DNA of 64,000 bases from Streptomyces scabiei 87.22 (GCF_000091305.1 NC_013929.1:5890001-5954000); one strand, 5' to 3'. Positions 9,477 through 18,016 are shown, counted from the stretch's first letter. Made by a program: numbers and translations. Notes: generated by a model not told the origin, from the letters alone.

Positions 9477-9512
9477 AAAGCGGCCCTCCACGCGCGCGTG
9501 GAGGGCCGCTTT
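9477..9512 (+). terminator. perfect 36-nt palindromic terminator
   Basis: The two 18-nt halves (left AAAGCGGCCCTCCACGCG) are exact reverse complements and start 18 bp after the acylase stop. It lies between converging genes, so it probably serves both the acylase gene and the cyclo-ligase gene. A short T-run closes the right arm. Confidence 0.85.
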
Positions 9513-9545
9513 CGCGTCCGGGTCATCGAATCCGTCGTATCCGGG

Positions 9546-10163
9546 TCACCGGAACCGTCGTACCCCCGCCGGGGTCACCACCGCGTGCACCGGGCGGTCG
9601 TGCGGCTCCTCCGGCACCCGCTCCACGACCTCCGTGTCGTACAGGAGCACCACCAGTGCCGGGTCGGCCCCCGAGCGTTCCAGCCGGGCCAGGACGCGGT
9701 CGTAGGAGCCGCCGCCCCGGCCCAGCCGCATCCCGCGCGCGTCGACCGCCAGGCCCGGCAGCAGCACGGCGTCGGCGGTGGTCACGGCCTCCGGGCCGAG
9801 GCGCTCGCCGGCGGGTTCGAGGAGCTCCATGCGTCCGCCGCCGTGCCGTACGCGCGCGAGGGCGGGCCCTCCCTCGTAGACGCCCCAGTCGAGGTCGTTG
9901 TCGGGGAGCAGGACCGGCAGCAGGACGCGCACGCCCCGGGCGCGCAGAGCGTCGAGGAGCGCGAGCGTGCCCGGTTCACTCCCCACGGCGACGTACGCCG
10001 CGACCGTGCGCGCGTGCGCCAGCTCGGGCAGACCGAGGGCCCGTTCCGCAAGGGCGCCCGTCGTGTTCCGGACGTCATCCGCCGTCAACCCGTTCCTCAC
10101 CAGGAGGAGCTCTCGTCGCAACATTCGCTTGGAAAGCTCCGGTTCAGGTCCCATCCGGCTCAC
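9546..10163 (-). CDS. 5-formyltetrahydrofolate cyclo-ligase
   Basis: Converts 5-formyl-THF to 5,10-methenyl-THF with ATP, returning stored folate to the one-carbon pool. The 205-residue length is normal. Seen in the sequence are the N-terminal SKRMLRRELLLVR helix, VAAYVAVGSEPGT, and the diagnostic LGRGGGSYDRVLARL ATP/substrate loop, followed by YDTEVVERVPEEPHDRPVHAVVT. It is divergent from galU with an 82-bp gap that must hold both promoters. The start at 10163 is the longest open start; the ATG four codons in (10154) is an alternative. Confidence 0.9.
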   Translation of the reverse strand: MSRMGPEPELSKRMLRRELLLVRNGLTADDVRNTTGALAERALGLPELAHARTVAAYVAVGSEPGTLALLDALRARGVRVLLPVLLPDNDLDWGVYEGGPALARVRHGGGRMELLEPAGERLGPEAVTTADAVLLPGLAVDARGMRLGRGGGSYDRVLARLERSGADPALVVLLYDTEVVERVPEEPHDRPVHAVVTPAGVRRFR

Positions 10164-10245
10164 AGGTCGCTCCAGTATTGTTCGTAATCGGCTTATATGA
10201 GAACGAATTCATCGGAGCCACAGATTCCCCACAAAGGCACCGGAT

Positions 10246-11169
10246 ATGGTTCCGCCCATGAGTGAGGCGAACCCCAGGATCAGCAAGGCTGTCATCCCCG
10301 CCGCGGGTCTGGGAACCCGGTTCCTGCCGGCCACCAAGGCGACTCCCAAGGAGATGCTGCCGGTGGTCGACAAGCCGGCGATCCAGTACGTGGTGGAGGA
10401 GGCCGCGTCGGCGGGTCTCGACGACGTACTGATGATCACCGGCCGGAACAAGCGCCCCCTTGAGGACCACTTCGACCGCAACTACGAGCTGGAGTCGGCC
10501 CTCCAGAAGAAGGGCGACGCCCACCGGCTCGCCAAGGTCCAGGAGTCCAGCGACCTCGCGACCATGCACTACGTCCGCCAGGGCGACCCCAGGGGCCTCG
10601 GCCACGCCGTCCTGTGCGCCGCGCCCCACGTCGGCGACGAACCCTTCGCGGTCCTCCTCGGCGACGACCTGATCGACCCCCGCGACCCGCTCCTGAAGCG
10701 CATGGTCCAGGTCCAGGAGGAGCACGGCGGCAGCGTCATCGCGCTCATGGAGGTCGCGCCGGAACAGATCCACCTCTACGGCTGCGCCGCCGTCGAGGCC
10801 ACGGTCGACGGAGACGTCGTCAAGGTCACGGGCATGGTCGAGAAGCCGGAGGCCGCCGACGCCCCGTCCAACTACGCGATCATCGGCCGGTACGTCCTGG
10901 CCCCGCAGATCTTCGAGGTGCTGAGCCGCACCGAGCCGGGCCGCGGCGGCGAGATCCAGCTCACCGACGCCCTCCAGCAGCTCGCCGCGGACGAGAAGGT
11001 CGGCGGCCCCGTGCACGGCGTCGTCTTCAAGGGCCGCCGCTATGACACCGGTGACCGTGGCGACTACCTGCGTGCCATTGTCAGACTCGCATGCGAACGT
11101 GAGGACCTGGGCCCGGACTTCCGGACCTGGCTTCGCAGTTACGTAGCCGAGGAGATGGAGCCACAGTGA
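10246..11169 (+). CDS. galU: UTP-glucose-1-phosphate uridylyltransferase
   Basis: Makes UDP-glucose from UTP and glucose-1-phosphate for cell-envelope polysaccharides and galactose metabolism. The nucleotidyltransferase signature is at the N-terminus (KAVIPAAGLGTRFLPATKA), followed by PVVDKPAIQYVVEEA, LGHAVLCA, LLGDDLI and EKPEAADAPSNYAIIGRYVL. The ATG at 10246 has AAAGG 8 nt upstream; an ATG at 10258 gives MSEANPRISKAV and is also possible. The stop overlaps the next start as GTGA, so galU is the first gene of the galU-glp-moaC-mog-GNAT-sepX run. Confidence 0.93.
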   Translation: MVPPMSEANPRISKAVIPAAGLGTRFLPATKATPKEMLPVVDKPAIQYVVEEAASAGLDDVLMITGRNKRPLEDHFDRNYELESALQKKGDAHRLAKVQESSDLATMHYVRQGDPRGLGHAVLCAAPHVGDEPFAVLLGDDLIDPRDPLLKRMVQVQEEHGGSVIALMEVAPEQIHLYGCAAVEATVDGDVVKVTGMVEKPEAADAPSNYAIIGRYVLAPQIFEVLSRTEPGRGGEIQLTDALQQLAADEKVGGPVHGVVFKGRRYDTGDRGDYLRAIVRLACEREDLGPDFRTWLRSYVAEEMEPQ

Positions 11170-12488
11170 GCACCGCCGCGACCCGCACCACCGACCCGGA
11201 CCACCTCTGGTCGGTGACCGAGCACCTGGAGGACATCCTCGCCACCGTCCGCCCCCTGGAACCCATCGAGCTGCAACTCCTCGACGCCCAGGGCTGCGTG
11301 CTGGTCGACGACGTCACGGTGCCGATCTCCCTGCCGCCGTTCGACAACAGCTCGATGGACGGGTACGCGGTACGGGTCGCGGACATCGCGGGCGCGAGCG
11401 AGGAGTTCCCGGCCGTGCTCACGGTGATCGGGGACGTCGCGGCGGGCCAGGCCGAACAGCCGCACGTGGGGCCCGGCGAGGCCGCCCGCATCATGACCGG
11501 CGCGCCGCTGCCGCCCGGCGCGGAGGCCGTCGTCCCGGTGGAGTGGACCGACGGCGGCCTCGGCGAGGGACCCGTCTCCGGGATGCGCGCCCGCAGCGCG
11601 AACCCCGAGGGCGCCACCGGCCAGGTCGCCGTGCACCGCCCCGCCGAGGCCCGCGCGCACGTACGCGCGCAGGGCAGCGACGTGAAGGCCGGTGAACGCG
11701 CCCTGGCCGCGGGGACGATCCTCGGCCCGCCGCAGCTCGGCCTGCTGGCCGCCATCGGGTACGCCTCGGTCTGCGTCCACCCCCGCCCGCGCGTGGTCGT
11801 GCTCTCCACCGGCAGCGAACTGGTCCCCCCGGGCGAGACCCCCGCCACCGGCCAGATCCACGACTCCAACAGCTTCGCCCTCACCGCCGCCGCCCGGGAC
11901 GCGGGCGCGATCGCCTACCGCGTCGGAGCCGTCGCCGACGACGCCGAGACCCTCCGCACCACCATCGAGGACCAGCTCGTCCGCGCCGACCTGGTCGTCA
12001 CCACCGGCGGGGTCAGCGTGGGCGCGTACGACGTCGTCAAGGAAGCCCTGGAGTCCGTCGGCGACGAGGACGAGGACGGCGCCGGCATCGACTTCCGCAA
12101 GCTCGCCATGCAGCCTGGCAAACCCCAGGGCTTCGGCACCATCGGCCCCGACCACACCCCGCTGCTCGCGCTGCCCGGCAACCCGGTGTCGTCCTACGTC
12201 TCCTTCGAGATCTTCGTCCGGCCCGCCATCCGCACCCTGATGGGCCTGCCCGACGTCCACCGGCCGACGACCACGGCCAGCCTCCGCGCTCCCAAGGCGC
12301 TGACCTCGCCCGCGGGTCGCCGCCAGTATCTGCGCGGGACGTACGCCGACGGCGAGGTCACGCCCGTCGGCGGCGCCGGATCGCACCTCGTGGCGGCCCT
12401 CGCGCACGCCGACGCGCTGATCGTGATCCCCGAGGGCACCGAGTCGGTCGAGCCCGCCGCGGAGGTCGAGGTCGTCCTGCTCGGCTGA
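11166..12488 (+). CDS. MoeA/gephyrin-like protein (Glp)
   Basis: A 440-residue MoeA-family protein. MoeA inserts molybdate into adenylylated molybdopterin. Visible motifs are FDNSSMDGYAVR, RIMTGAPLPPGAEAVVPVEW, TGSELVPPGETPATGQIHDSN, VVTTGGVSVGAYDVVKE and LPGNPVSSYVSFEIFVRP. In Actinobacteria the MoeA paralogue between galU and a GlpR/SepX gene is the gephyrin-like protein Glp, which binds FtsZ in Corynebacterium glutamicum. This gene has exactly that position, so a divisome role is inferred in addition to, or in place of, molybdenum insertion. It starts with GTG overlapping the galU stop. Confidence 0.88.
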   Translation: MSTAATRTTDPDHLWSVTEHLEDILATVRPLEPIELQLLDAQGCVLVDDVTVPISLPPFDNSSMDGYAVRVADIAGASEEFPAVLTVIGDVAAGQAEQPHVGPGEAARIMTGAPLPPGAEAVVPVEWTDGGLGEGPVSGMRARSANPEGATGQVAVHRPAEARAHVRAQGSDVKAGERALAAGTILGPPQLGLLAAIGYASVCVHPRPRVVVLSTGSELVPPGETPATGQIHDSNSFALTAAARDAGAIAYRVGAVADDAETLRTTIEDQLVRADLVVTTGGVSVGAYDVVKEALESVGDEDEDGAGIDFRKLAMQPGKPQGFGTIGPDHTPLLALPGNPVSSYVSFEIFVRPAIRTLMGLPDVHRPTTTASLRAPKALTSPAGRRQYLRGTYADGEVTPVGGAGSHLVAALAHADALIVIPEGTESVEPAAEVEVVLLG

Positions 12489-12572
12489 ACCCTCGGGGGT
12501 GGCGTACCGTGTCGCGCACAACCGACCGCGCGCCGCACCGCGACGGGCCCCGACCGGGAGCGTCACACCACC

Positions 12573-13055
12573 ATGAGTACGCCGCACGACCGACTGACCC
12601 ACATCGACGAGGCGGGCGCAGCCCGCATGGTCGACGTCTCCGGGAAGGACGTGACCGCGCGCACCGCCCGCGCCAGCGGCCGGGTCCTGGTCTCGCCGAC
12701 GGTGGTCGAACTGCTGCGCGGCGAGGGGGTGCCCAAGGGAGACGCCCTCGCCACCGCGCGCATCGCCGGGATCATGGGCGCCAAACGCACCCCCGACCTC
12801 ATCCCGCTCTGCCACCCGCTCGCGGTCTCGGGCGTCAAGGTGGACCTGTCGGTCGCGGACGACGCCGTGGAGATCCACGCCACCGTGAAGACCACCGACC
12901 GCACGGGCGTCGAGATGGAGGCCCTCACCGCGGTCTCCGTCGCCGCCCTCACCGTGATCGACATGGTCAAGGCGGTCGACAAGGGCGCGGTCATCACGGA
13001 CGTCCGCGTCGAGGAGAAGACGGGCGGCAAGTCGGGCGACTGGAACCGGACATGA
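12573..13055 (+). CDS. moaC: cyclic pyranopterin monophosphate synthase MoaC
   Basis: Performs the second step of molybdenum cofactor synthesis, converting 3',8-cyclo-GTP to cyclic pyranopterin monophosphate. The 160-residue product has MVDVSGKDVTARTA at the N-terminus, GIMGAKRTPDLIPLCHPL, and the active-site stretch GVEMEALTAVSVAALTVIDM with the Lys/Asp pair of DMVKAVDKGA. Eighty-four bases separate it from the moeA-like gene. The ATG at 12573 gives the normal family length. Its stop overlaps the next gene as ATGA. Confidence 0.95.
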   Translation: MSTPHDRLTHIDEAGAARMVDVSGKDVTARTARASGRVLVSPTVVELLRGEGVPKGDALATARIAGIMGAKRTPDLIPLCHPLAVSGVKVDLSVADDAVEIHATVKTTDRTGVEMEALTAVSVAALTVIDMVKAVDKGAVITDVRVEEKTGGKSGDWNRT

Positions 13056-13582
13056 CGCCGCCCGCCGAGGACACCGGGAGAGCGCCCCACCGCGCGCTGG
13101 TCGTGACCGCCTCCAACCGGGCCGCGGCCGGCGTCTACGAGGACCGGGGCGGACCCCTGATCGCCGAGGGGCTCCGGACGTTCGGGTTCGCCGTGGACGG
13201 GCCCCGGGTCGTGCCCGACGGCGACCCCGTGGAGGCCGCGCTGCGGGCCGGAGTCGCCGCCGGGTACGACGTGATCGTGACGACCGGCGGCACCGGGATC
13301 TCACCCACCGACCGCACCCCCGAGGCCACCCGCGCGGTCCTCGACCACGAGGTGCCCGGCATCCCCGAGGCCATCAGGGCGTACGGCCGGGACAAGGTGC
13401 CGACGGCGGCACTCTCCCGGGGCCTCGCCGGAGTCGCGGGCCGGACCCTGATCGTCAACCTGCCGGGCTCCACCGGCGGCGTCCGGGACGGCCTGGCCGT
13501 ACTGGAACCCCTGCTCACCCACGCCGTCGACCAGCTCCGCGGCGGGGACCACCCGGCATCCGGCCACGGGGGTGCGAGCTGA
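13052..13582 (+). CDS. molybdopterin adenylyltransferase, MogA/MoaB family
   Basis: Adenylylates molybdopterin, the step before molybdate insertion by MoeA. The 176-residue protein has the MogA/MoaB fold signature: ALVVTASNRAAAGVYEDRGG near the N-terminus, DVIVTTGGTGISPTDRTPEAT in the middle and LIVNLPGSTGGVRDGLAVLEPLL near the C-terminus. The start ATG overlaps the moaC stop (ATGA), so the two are translationally coupled. MogA and MoaB cannot be separated from sequence alone. Confidence 0.92.
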   Translation: MTPPAEDTGRAPHRALVVTASNRAAAGVYEDRGGPLIAEGLRTFGFAVDGPRVVPDGDPVEAALRAGVAAGYDVIVTTGGTGISPTDRTPEATRAVLDHEVPGIPEAIRAYGRDKVPTAALSRGLAGVAGRTLIVNLPGSTGGVRDGLAVLEPLLTHAVDQLRGGDHPASGHGGAS

Positions 13583-13599
13583 ACACTCCATCCTGGCCC

Positions 13600-14241
13600 G
13601 TGGCGCTGGTCGACGGCGAAGTCGTCCTGCGGCCCATAAAGATGCGTGACCAGCGGGCCTGGCGCGAGGTGAACCGGCGCAACCGGGACTGGCTGCGGCC
13701 CTGGGAAGCGACCATCCCGCCGCCCACGCCCAGCGGACCCATCGCCCACCGGCCGACCTACCGTCAGATGGTCCGCCATCTGCGGTCGGAGGCCAACGCG
13801 GGCCGCATGCTGCCGTTCGTGATCGAGTACCAGGGGCGGCTGGTGGGCCAGTTGACGGTCGCCGGGATCACCTGGGGGTCCATGTGCTCCGGCCACGTCG
13901 GCTACTGGGTGGACGAGTCGGTGGCCGGGCGCGGGGTGATGCCGACGGCGGTGGCACTCGTCGTGGACCACTGCTTCCGGACCGTCGGACTGCACCGCAT
14001 CGAGGTCTGCATTCGCCCCGAGAATCGGCCCAGCCGTCGTGTGGTGGAGAAACTCGGATTCCGTGAGGAAGGTCTTCGTCCACGATATCTTCACATCGAC
14101 GGGGCCTGGCGCGACCATCTCGTCTTCGCGCTCACCGCGGAGGAGGTCCCCGAGGGACTGCTCGGGCGCTGGCAGCGCGAACGGGCGCGGAACGCACGGA
14201 ACGCCGGTTCCGACGCCGGTACGACCGGGCCGCCCCCATAG
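13600..14241 (+). CDS. GNAT N-acetyltransferase, RimJ-like
   Basis: A GNAT-fold acetyltransferase of the RimJ/RimL type, whose members acetylate ribosomal-protein N-termini or small molecules. It has VVLRPIKMRDQRAWREVNRRN at the N-terminus, the acetyl-CoA loop as GYWVDESVAGRGVMPTAV and the C-terminal NRPSRRVVEKLGFREEG element. It follows mog within 20 bp. No good ribosome site precedes GTG 13600; a CTG at 13579, 3 nt after a G-rich stretch and coupled to the mog stop, would add LNTPSWP and may be the real start. In actinobacterial genomes this gene commonly sits between the moeA-like gene and glpR/sepX. Confidence 0.85.
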   Translation: MALVDGEVVLRPIKMRDQRAWREVNRRNRDWLRPWEATIPPPTPSGPIAHRPTYRQMVRHLRSEANAGRMLPFVIEYQGRLVGQLTVAGITWGSMCSGHVGYWVDESVAGRGVMPTAVALVVDHCFRTVGLHRIEVCIRPENRPSRRVVEKLGFREEGLRPRYLHIDGAWRDHLVFALTAEEVPEGLLGRWQRERARNARNAGSDAGTTGPPP

Positions 14242-14504
14242 CCGCCCGCCGCCCCTCATAAATGAAATACGTGTTCGAAAAAATGCCCCGGCCGGTGAAC
14301 ACGCGCCGATCGGACAGCGATCCGGCTTGAACGGGTCGGCGCGTTCTCGGGGCGCTCTCGGTGCGTTCTGAGCACGTTCTGGGCACGTTAATTTCGCGCT
14401 CTCGGTAGCCCGCTGATCGGATCGGTCACAAAAAAAGCTCGAAATATCAGCCGGATCGTGCGACACACCGGCTCAATTGGCGGATGGCCTCACGCAAACC
14501 CCTC

Positions 14505-14517
14505 TACCGTGTGAGTC
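14505..14517 (+). promoter_or_regulatory. probable leaderless -10 element for sepX
   Basis: TACCGT at 14505-14510 is followed by 7 nt and then the GTG start, the distance expected when transcription begins at the start codon. There is no Shine-Dalgarno. The -35 is weak or absent. Confidence 0.45.
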
Positions 14518-15873
14518 GTGAGCAGCAGCGGCCTCATCTACGCAGTCATCGTCGGGGCCTGGGCCGCCTACTTGGTGCCGATGTGGCTCCGTAGGCAGGA
14601 CGAGCTGAACGAAGCCCGTCCGACGGAACGCTTCAGCACCGCCATCCGGCTGCTTTCCGGCCGGGCGGGGATGGAGCGCCGATACGCCAAGGACCTGCGG
14701 GCGCGCTCCACCGAAGAGGGGGAGCCCAGCGCCCGACCGGACGGCGTCACCGACTCGGTGGACGTCCGGGCCTTCGCCATGCCCCCGCACCGGGAGCACA
14801 CGAAGGCCCAACTGCCGGTGGAGCGGGGTGAACCGGAGCCGCAGGGGCAGCAGCCGGGGAAACCCGCGGCGCAGGCGACCGCACCGGCACCGTCGAAGCC
14901 GCTGCCCCAGCAGGGCGGGGCACCGCAGACCAAGCAGCCGGGCACACCGTCCGGGAAGCAGGGGACCGCCCACCCGTCGGGCGCGGCCCGCCCGTCCGCA
15001 CCCGCGCGCACGAAGCGCCCGGACAAGCAGACGGCGGGCGCACGCCGGGACACCTCGGCGGAGGCCAAAGCGCGCGCCCAGCGCTCGAAGGTACTCGCGC
15101 GCCGACGGCGTACGACGGTGATGCTCTTCCTCGCCTTCACCCTCGGCGCGGTCGTCGCGGCGGTCGGCGGACTCGCCTTCCTGTGGGCGCCGGCCGTCCC
15201 CGCGGTACTGCTGAGCGTGTACATCGCGCATCTGCGCCGCCAGGAGCTGAAGCGGTTCGCGTACACCATGGACCGGCGGCAGGCGGAGGTCGCGGCCCAG
15301 CGGCTGCGGGAGCGGCAGCCCCAGCGGCGGCGCCCCGCACCGGACCCGGTGGACACCGACGAACCGGAGGACGGACCCGAGAGCGAGGAGAACCGGGCCG
15401 AGCTGACCGCGCTCGCGGCCGACCGCCGCGCGCTCGTCGAACAGACCGACCACGCCGAATGGGTCGACCAGCAGCGGGAGCGCCAGCGGCGGCCCGGCCA
15501 GGGCGACAGCTGGGACCCGGTCCCCGTACCGCTCCCCACCTACGTCACCGCCCCGGTCGCCCCCCGCGCCACCTCCGGCGTGGACCTCGGCGCCCCGGAC
15601 GCCTGGAGCTCCGCACGCTCCAGCGCGGCCGACCCGCACGGCACCCCGGGCGCCCCGTCCCACCCCGCGCCCGCCACCGGGCGCGAGACGGAGGGGGAGC
15701 GGGGCACGGAGAAGGGGGCGGCGGACGCCGGCGCGGGCGAGGCGGACGCTTCCGACGACGGCCGCTGCGACGCCCGCCGGGCCGCGTCCGCGCGCCGCTC
15801 CCGCGAGCGGGGGCGTACGCCGCTCTTCGACCAGTACGAGGACGGCGACCGCCCCCGGGCGGCCAACGAGTGA
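14518..15873 (+). CDS. sepX: actinobacterial divisome membrane protein SepX/GlpR
   Basis: A 451-residue membrane protein. The N-terminus has one membrane helix and a conserved juxtamembrane stretch: SSGLIYAVIVGAWAAYLVPM, then WLRRQDELNEARPTERFSTA and IRLLSGRAGMERRYAKDLR. This block is the hallmark of SepX (Streptomyces) and GlpR (Corynebacterium), membrane partners of the gephyrin-like Glp in cell division. A long Pro/Gln/Ala linker follows (about residues 80-195), then two more hydrophobic segments (MLFLAFTLGAVVAAVGGLAFLWAPAVPAV, split by a short turn) and a charged cytoplasmic tail. The position, two genes after moaC-mog and beside a glp-like gene, supports the call. Confidence 0.82.
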   Translation: MSSSGLIYAVIVGAWAAYLVPMWLRRQDELNEARPTERFSTAIRLLSGRAGMERRYAKDLRARSTEEGEPSARPDGVTDSVDVRAFAMPPHREHTKAQLPVERGEPEPQGQQPGKPAAQATAPAPSKPLPQQGGAPQTKQPGTPSGKQGTAHPSGAARPSAPARTKRPDKQTAGARRDTSAEAKARAQRSKVLARRRRTTVMLFLAFTLGAVVAAVGGLAFLWAPAVPAVLLSVYIAHLRRQELKRFAYTMDRRQAEVAAQRLRERQPQRRRPAPDPVDTDEPEDGPESEENRAELTALAADRRALVEQTDHAEWVDQQRERQRRPGQGDSWDPVPVPLPTYVTAPVAPRATSGVDLGAPDAWSSARSSAADPHGTPGAPSHPAPATGRETEGERGTEKGAADAGAGEADASDDGRCDARRAASARRSRERGRTPLFDQYEDGDRPRAANE

Positions 15874-15996
15874 TCTCAGCCCGGGAACTCCCCCTGGCGC
15901 TGACCAGCCAGGAGCCCGCCGCGGACGGTCGGGCGGCGCCCCGGATACGGATTTCCGGGCACGGCGATCGGGGTGCTAGAGTTTCACTCGTTGCAA

Positions 15997-16070
15997 GGGC
16001 CTGTGGCGCAGTCTGGTAGCGCACCTCGTTCGCATCGAGGGGGTCTGGGGTTCAAATCCCCACAGGTCCA
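15997..16070 (+). tRNA. tRNA-Ala, anticodon CGC
   Basis: A 74-nt cloverleaf. The acceptor GGGCCTG pairs with CAGGTCC (one G-T), with discriminator A at 16070. The anticodon stem CCTCG/CGAGG encloses TTCGCAT, so the anticodon is CGC (reads GCG, alanine). The T-arm has GGTTCAAATCC. CCA is not encoded. It sits 123 bp after sepX and 7 bp before a terminator. Confidence 0.95.
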
Positions 16071-16077
16071 CGCAGCT

Positions 16078-16113
16078 CAGAGCCTCCAGTGGTGATCACC
16101 ACTGGAGGCTCTG
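16078..16113 (+). terminator. perfect 36-nt palindrome after tRNA-Ala
   Basis: Both 18-nt arms (left CAGAGCCTCCAGTGGTGA) match exactly. It follows the tRNA by 7 nt and lies 8 nt past the stop of the converging minus-strand gene, so it probably terminates both. Confidence 0.85.
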
Positions 16114-16121
16114 ACGTGTTG

Positions 16122-16529
16122 TCAGGACGATGTTCCGTCAGCGCCCGCGCTCGGCGCCTGCGCCGGTTCCGTGATCGCGTCGAAGTACGGCCAGCCGTCC
16201 ACCACGACCTCCTGGGCGGACGGGTCGAGGTCCAGGTTCAGGGCGGCGGCGTCCAGGAGGCGGCGGACCGTACCGGGCTCGTAGAGGTTCAGGTAGGTCC
16301 GGTTCGAGAGGCGGTACAGGTCGCCGGCGTCGAAGTAGCAGTTCGACACGTAGCGGCCCTCGGACGGGCTGAAGAGCAGGACCAGGCGACGGCGCCGCGC
16401 GCCCTGCGGGTAGAGGGACAGCTTGAGCCGGCAGTGGTCGTGGGCCCCGCGATGGGGGAACTGCCGGACGGTCCAGTGCCATGTGGTGTCGCCCACGACG
16501 AGACGGCGCAGACGGGTGTTCTTCTTCAC
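16122..16529 (-). CDS. conserved hypothetical protein
   Basis: A 135-residue soluble protein with no domain I can name. It has regions such as TRLRRLVVGDTTWHWTVRQF, RRRRLVLLFSPSEGRYVSNCYFD and YLNLYEPGTVRRLLDAAALN that look like a compact alpha/beta fold. The GTG at 16529 is chosen because TACCGT (16536-16541, minus strand) lies 6 nt upstream, the pattern of a leaderless transcript; GTG 16553 is the longer option. It ends at the tRNA-Ala terminator. Confidence 0.65.
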   Translation of the reverse strand: MKKNTRLRRLVVGDTTWHWTVRQFPHRGAHDHCRLKLSLYPQGARRRRLVLLFSPSEGRYVSNCYFDAGDLYRLSNRTYLNLYEPGTVRRLLDAAALNLDLDPSAQEVVVDGWPYFDAITEPAQAPSAGADGTSS

Positions 16530-16588
16530 GGGCACACGGTAGGGGCCCGACACCGCGACGGGCGCCGGGATTTACGGGCGGCCCGGGG

Positions 16589-17071
16589 TCAGTCCTGCAG
16601 GTCCTTCGCGAAGCACAGGCTCAGCTCGTGGAAGCGGTAGTAGCCGAACTTCCCGCAGGGCTCGTAACCGCTGGAGGTGTAGAGCGAGACGGCCTCGGGC
16701 TGCTTGGTGCCGGTCTCCAGGACCATGCGGGCGCGGCCGGCGGCGCGGGCGTCGGACTCCAGCGCGGCGAGTATGCGGCGGGCCAGGCCCAGGCCCCGTG
16801 CCTCGGGGGTGACGTACATCCGCTTGATCTCGGCGTCGCCGTCCCGGTTGCCCTCGTCGTTGGCGTCCTGGCCGCGCCAGCCGCCCGTGGCCAAGGCTCT
16901 GCCGTGCTCGTCGTAGGCGATCAGGTACAGGCCCCGCGGTGGCAGGAAGTGTGCCGGGTCCATGTGGGTGGCGTCGCCGTCGTCGCCGTAGCGGACGCTG
17001 TATTCGGCCTGGACCTCGTCGTTCAGCTTGACGGCGTCGGGGTGGTCGAAGGGCACGGGGCGGATAATCAT
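16589..17071 (-). CDS. GNAT family N-acetyltransferase
   Basis: A small single-domain GNAT acetyltransferase. It has IIRPVPFDHPDAVKLNDEVQ at the N-terminus, AEIKRMYVTPEARGLGLARRI as the acetyl-CoA loop (R/Q-x-x-G-x-G/A), VLETGTKQPEAVSLYTSSGY and the C-terminal CGKFGYYRFHELSLCFAKDL. The substrate is unknown. ATG 17071 begins where family similarity begins; upstream ATGs at 17080 and 17095 are in frame, the last with GGGAG 4 nt away. It is divergent from xthA with about 140 bp between. Confidence 0.82.
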   Translation of the reverse strand: MIIRPVPFDHPDAVKLNDEVQAEYSVRYGDDGDATHMDPAHFLPPRGLYLIAYDEHGRALATGGWRGQDANDEGNRDGDAEIKRMYVTPEARGLGLARRILAALESDARAAGRARMVLETGTKQPEAVSLYTSSGYEPCGKFGYYRFHELSLCFAKDLQD

Positions 17072-17212
17072 GCCTTGCATCGTACATCTATGCATGATGC
17101 TCCCTGCGGGGACGTGAGACGCGAACGCGCCCCGGCGGCGCCCCGGAGCGCGGCCGTCCGGCGCGACCTTCCTCGCCTCCGGCCCCGTCCACGGTACGGG
17201 TATCGTGCCCGC

Positions 17213-18016
17213 GTGCTGACTGTGACCTCTGTGAACGTGAACGGGCTGCGGGCCGCCGCGAAGAAGGGCTTCGTGGAATGGCTCGCCGGAACCTCGGCGG
17301 ACGTGGTGTGCCTCCAGGAGGTGCGGGCCGAGCCGGAGCAACTCCCCGAGGGGGTACGGCAGCCCGAGGGCTGGCACGTCGTGCACGCCCCGGCCGCCGC
17401 CAAGGGGCGCGCGGGTGTCTCGCTCTACAGCCGGCGCGAGCCCGACCGCGTCCGGATCGGCTTCGGGTCGGCCGAGTTCGACGGGAGCGGACGGTACGTC
17501 GAGGCCGACCTGCCCGGCGTCACCGTGGCCAGCCTCTACCTCCCCTCCGGTGAGGTCGGGACCGAGCGGCAGGACGAGAAGGTCCGGTTCATGGGCGAGT
17601 TCCTGCCCTATCTCAAGGACCTGCGGGAGCGGGCCGCCGCCGACGGGCGCGAGGTCGTCGTCTGCGGCGACTGGAACATCGCCCACCAGCAGGCCGACCT
17701 GAAGAACTGGCGGGCGAACCAGAAGAACTCCGGGTTCCTGCCGGAGGAGCGGGAGTGGCTGGGGCGGGTCCTCGACGAGGGCGATGGGGGCTATGTCGAC
17801 GTTGTGCGGGCGCTGCATCCCGAAGTCGAGGGGCCGTACTCGTGGTGGTCGTACCGAGGGCGGGCCTTCGAGCGGGATACGGGTTGGAGGATCGACCTTG
17901 CCGTCGCGACCCCGGGGCTTGCGAGCAAGGCAGTGAAGGCGTTCGTGGAGCGGGCCGCGAGTCACGACGAGCGGTGGTCGGACCATGCTCCGGTGACGGT
18001 CGTCCTCGGCATGTGA
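17213..18016 (+). CDS. xthA: exodeoxyribonuclease III
   Basis: An AP endonuclease and 3'-exonuclease of base-excision repair. The 267-residue product has the full set of motifs: SVNVNGLRAAAKKGFVEWL, DVVCLQEVRAEPEQLP (metal-binding Glu), VVVCGDWNIAHQQADLKNW (Asp/Asn), GWRIDLAVATPGL and WSDHAPVTVVLGM (catalytic Asp-His pair). The GTG at 17213 has no ribosome site, but TATCGT at 17201-17206 stands 6 nt upstream, consistent with a leaderless mRNA. The downstream neighbour is a converging recombinase, 57 bp away. Confidence 0.93.
   Translation: MLTVTSVNVNGLRAAAKKGFVEWLAGTSADVVCLQEVRAEPEQLPEGVRQPEGWHVVHAPAAAKGRAGVSLYSRREPDRVRIGFGSAEFDGSGRYVEADLPGVTVASLYLPSGEVGTERQDEKVRFMGEFLPYLKDLRERAAADGREVVVCGDWNIAHQQADLKNWRANQKNSGFLPEEREWLGRVLDEGDGGYVDVVRALHPEVEGPYSWWSYRGRAFERDTGWRIDLAVATPGLASKAVKAFVERAASHDERWSDHAPVTVVLGM

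Noticed and set aside
6558..9491. 977-codon open frame on the minus strand opposite the acylase gene
   Set aside because: It is a mirror of a GC-rich gene; the plus strand has clear family motifs and a start with a ribosome site, while the minus product has only low-complexity Val/Gly/Leu/Arg sequence.
15997..16070. tRNA-Ala as attachment site of an integrated element
   Set aside because: No duplicated 3' tRNA end is found nearby, and the nearest recombinase is of the serine type. The element's true target is the EamA gene.
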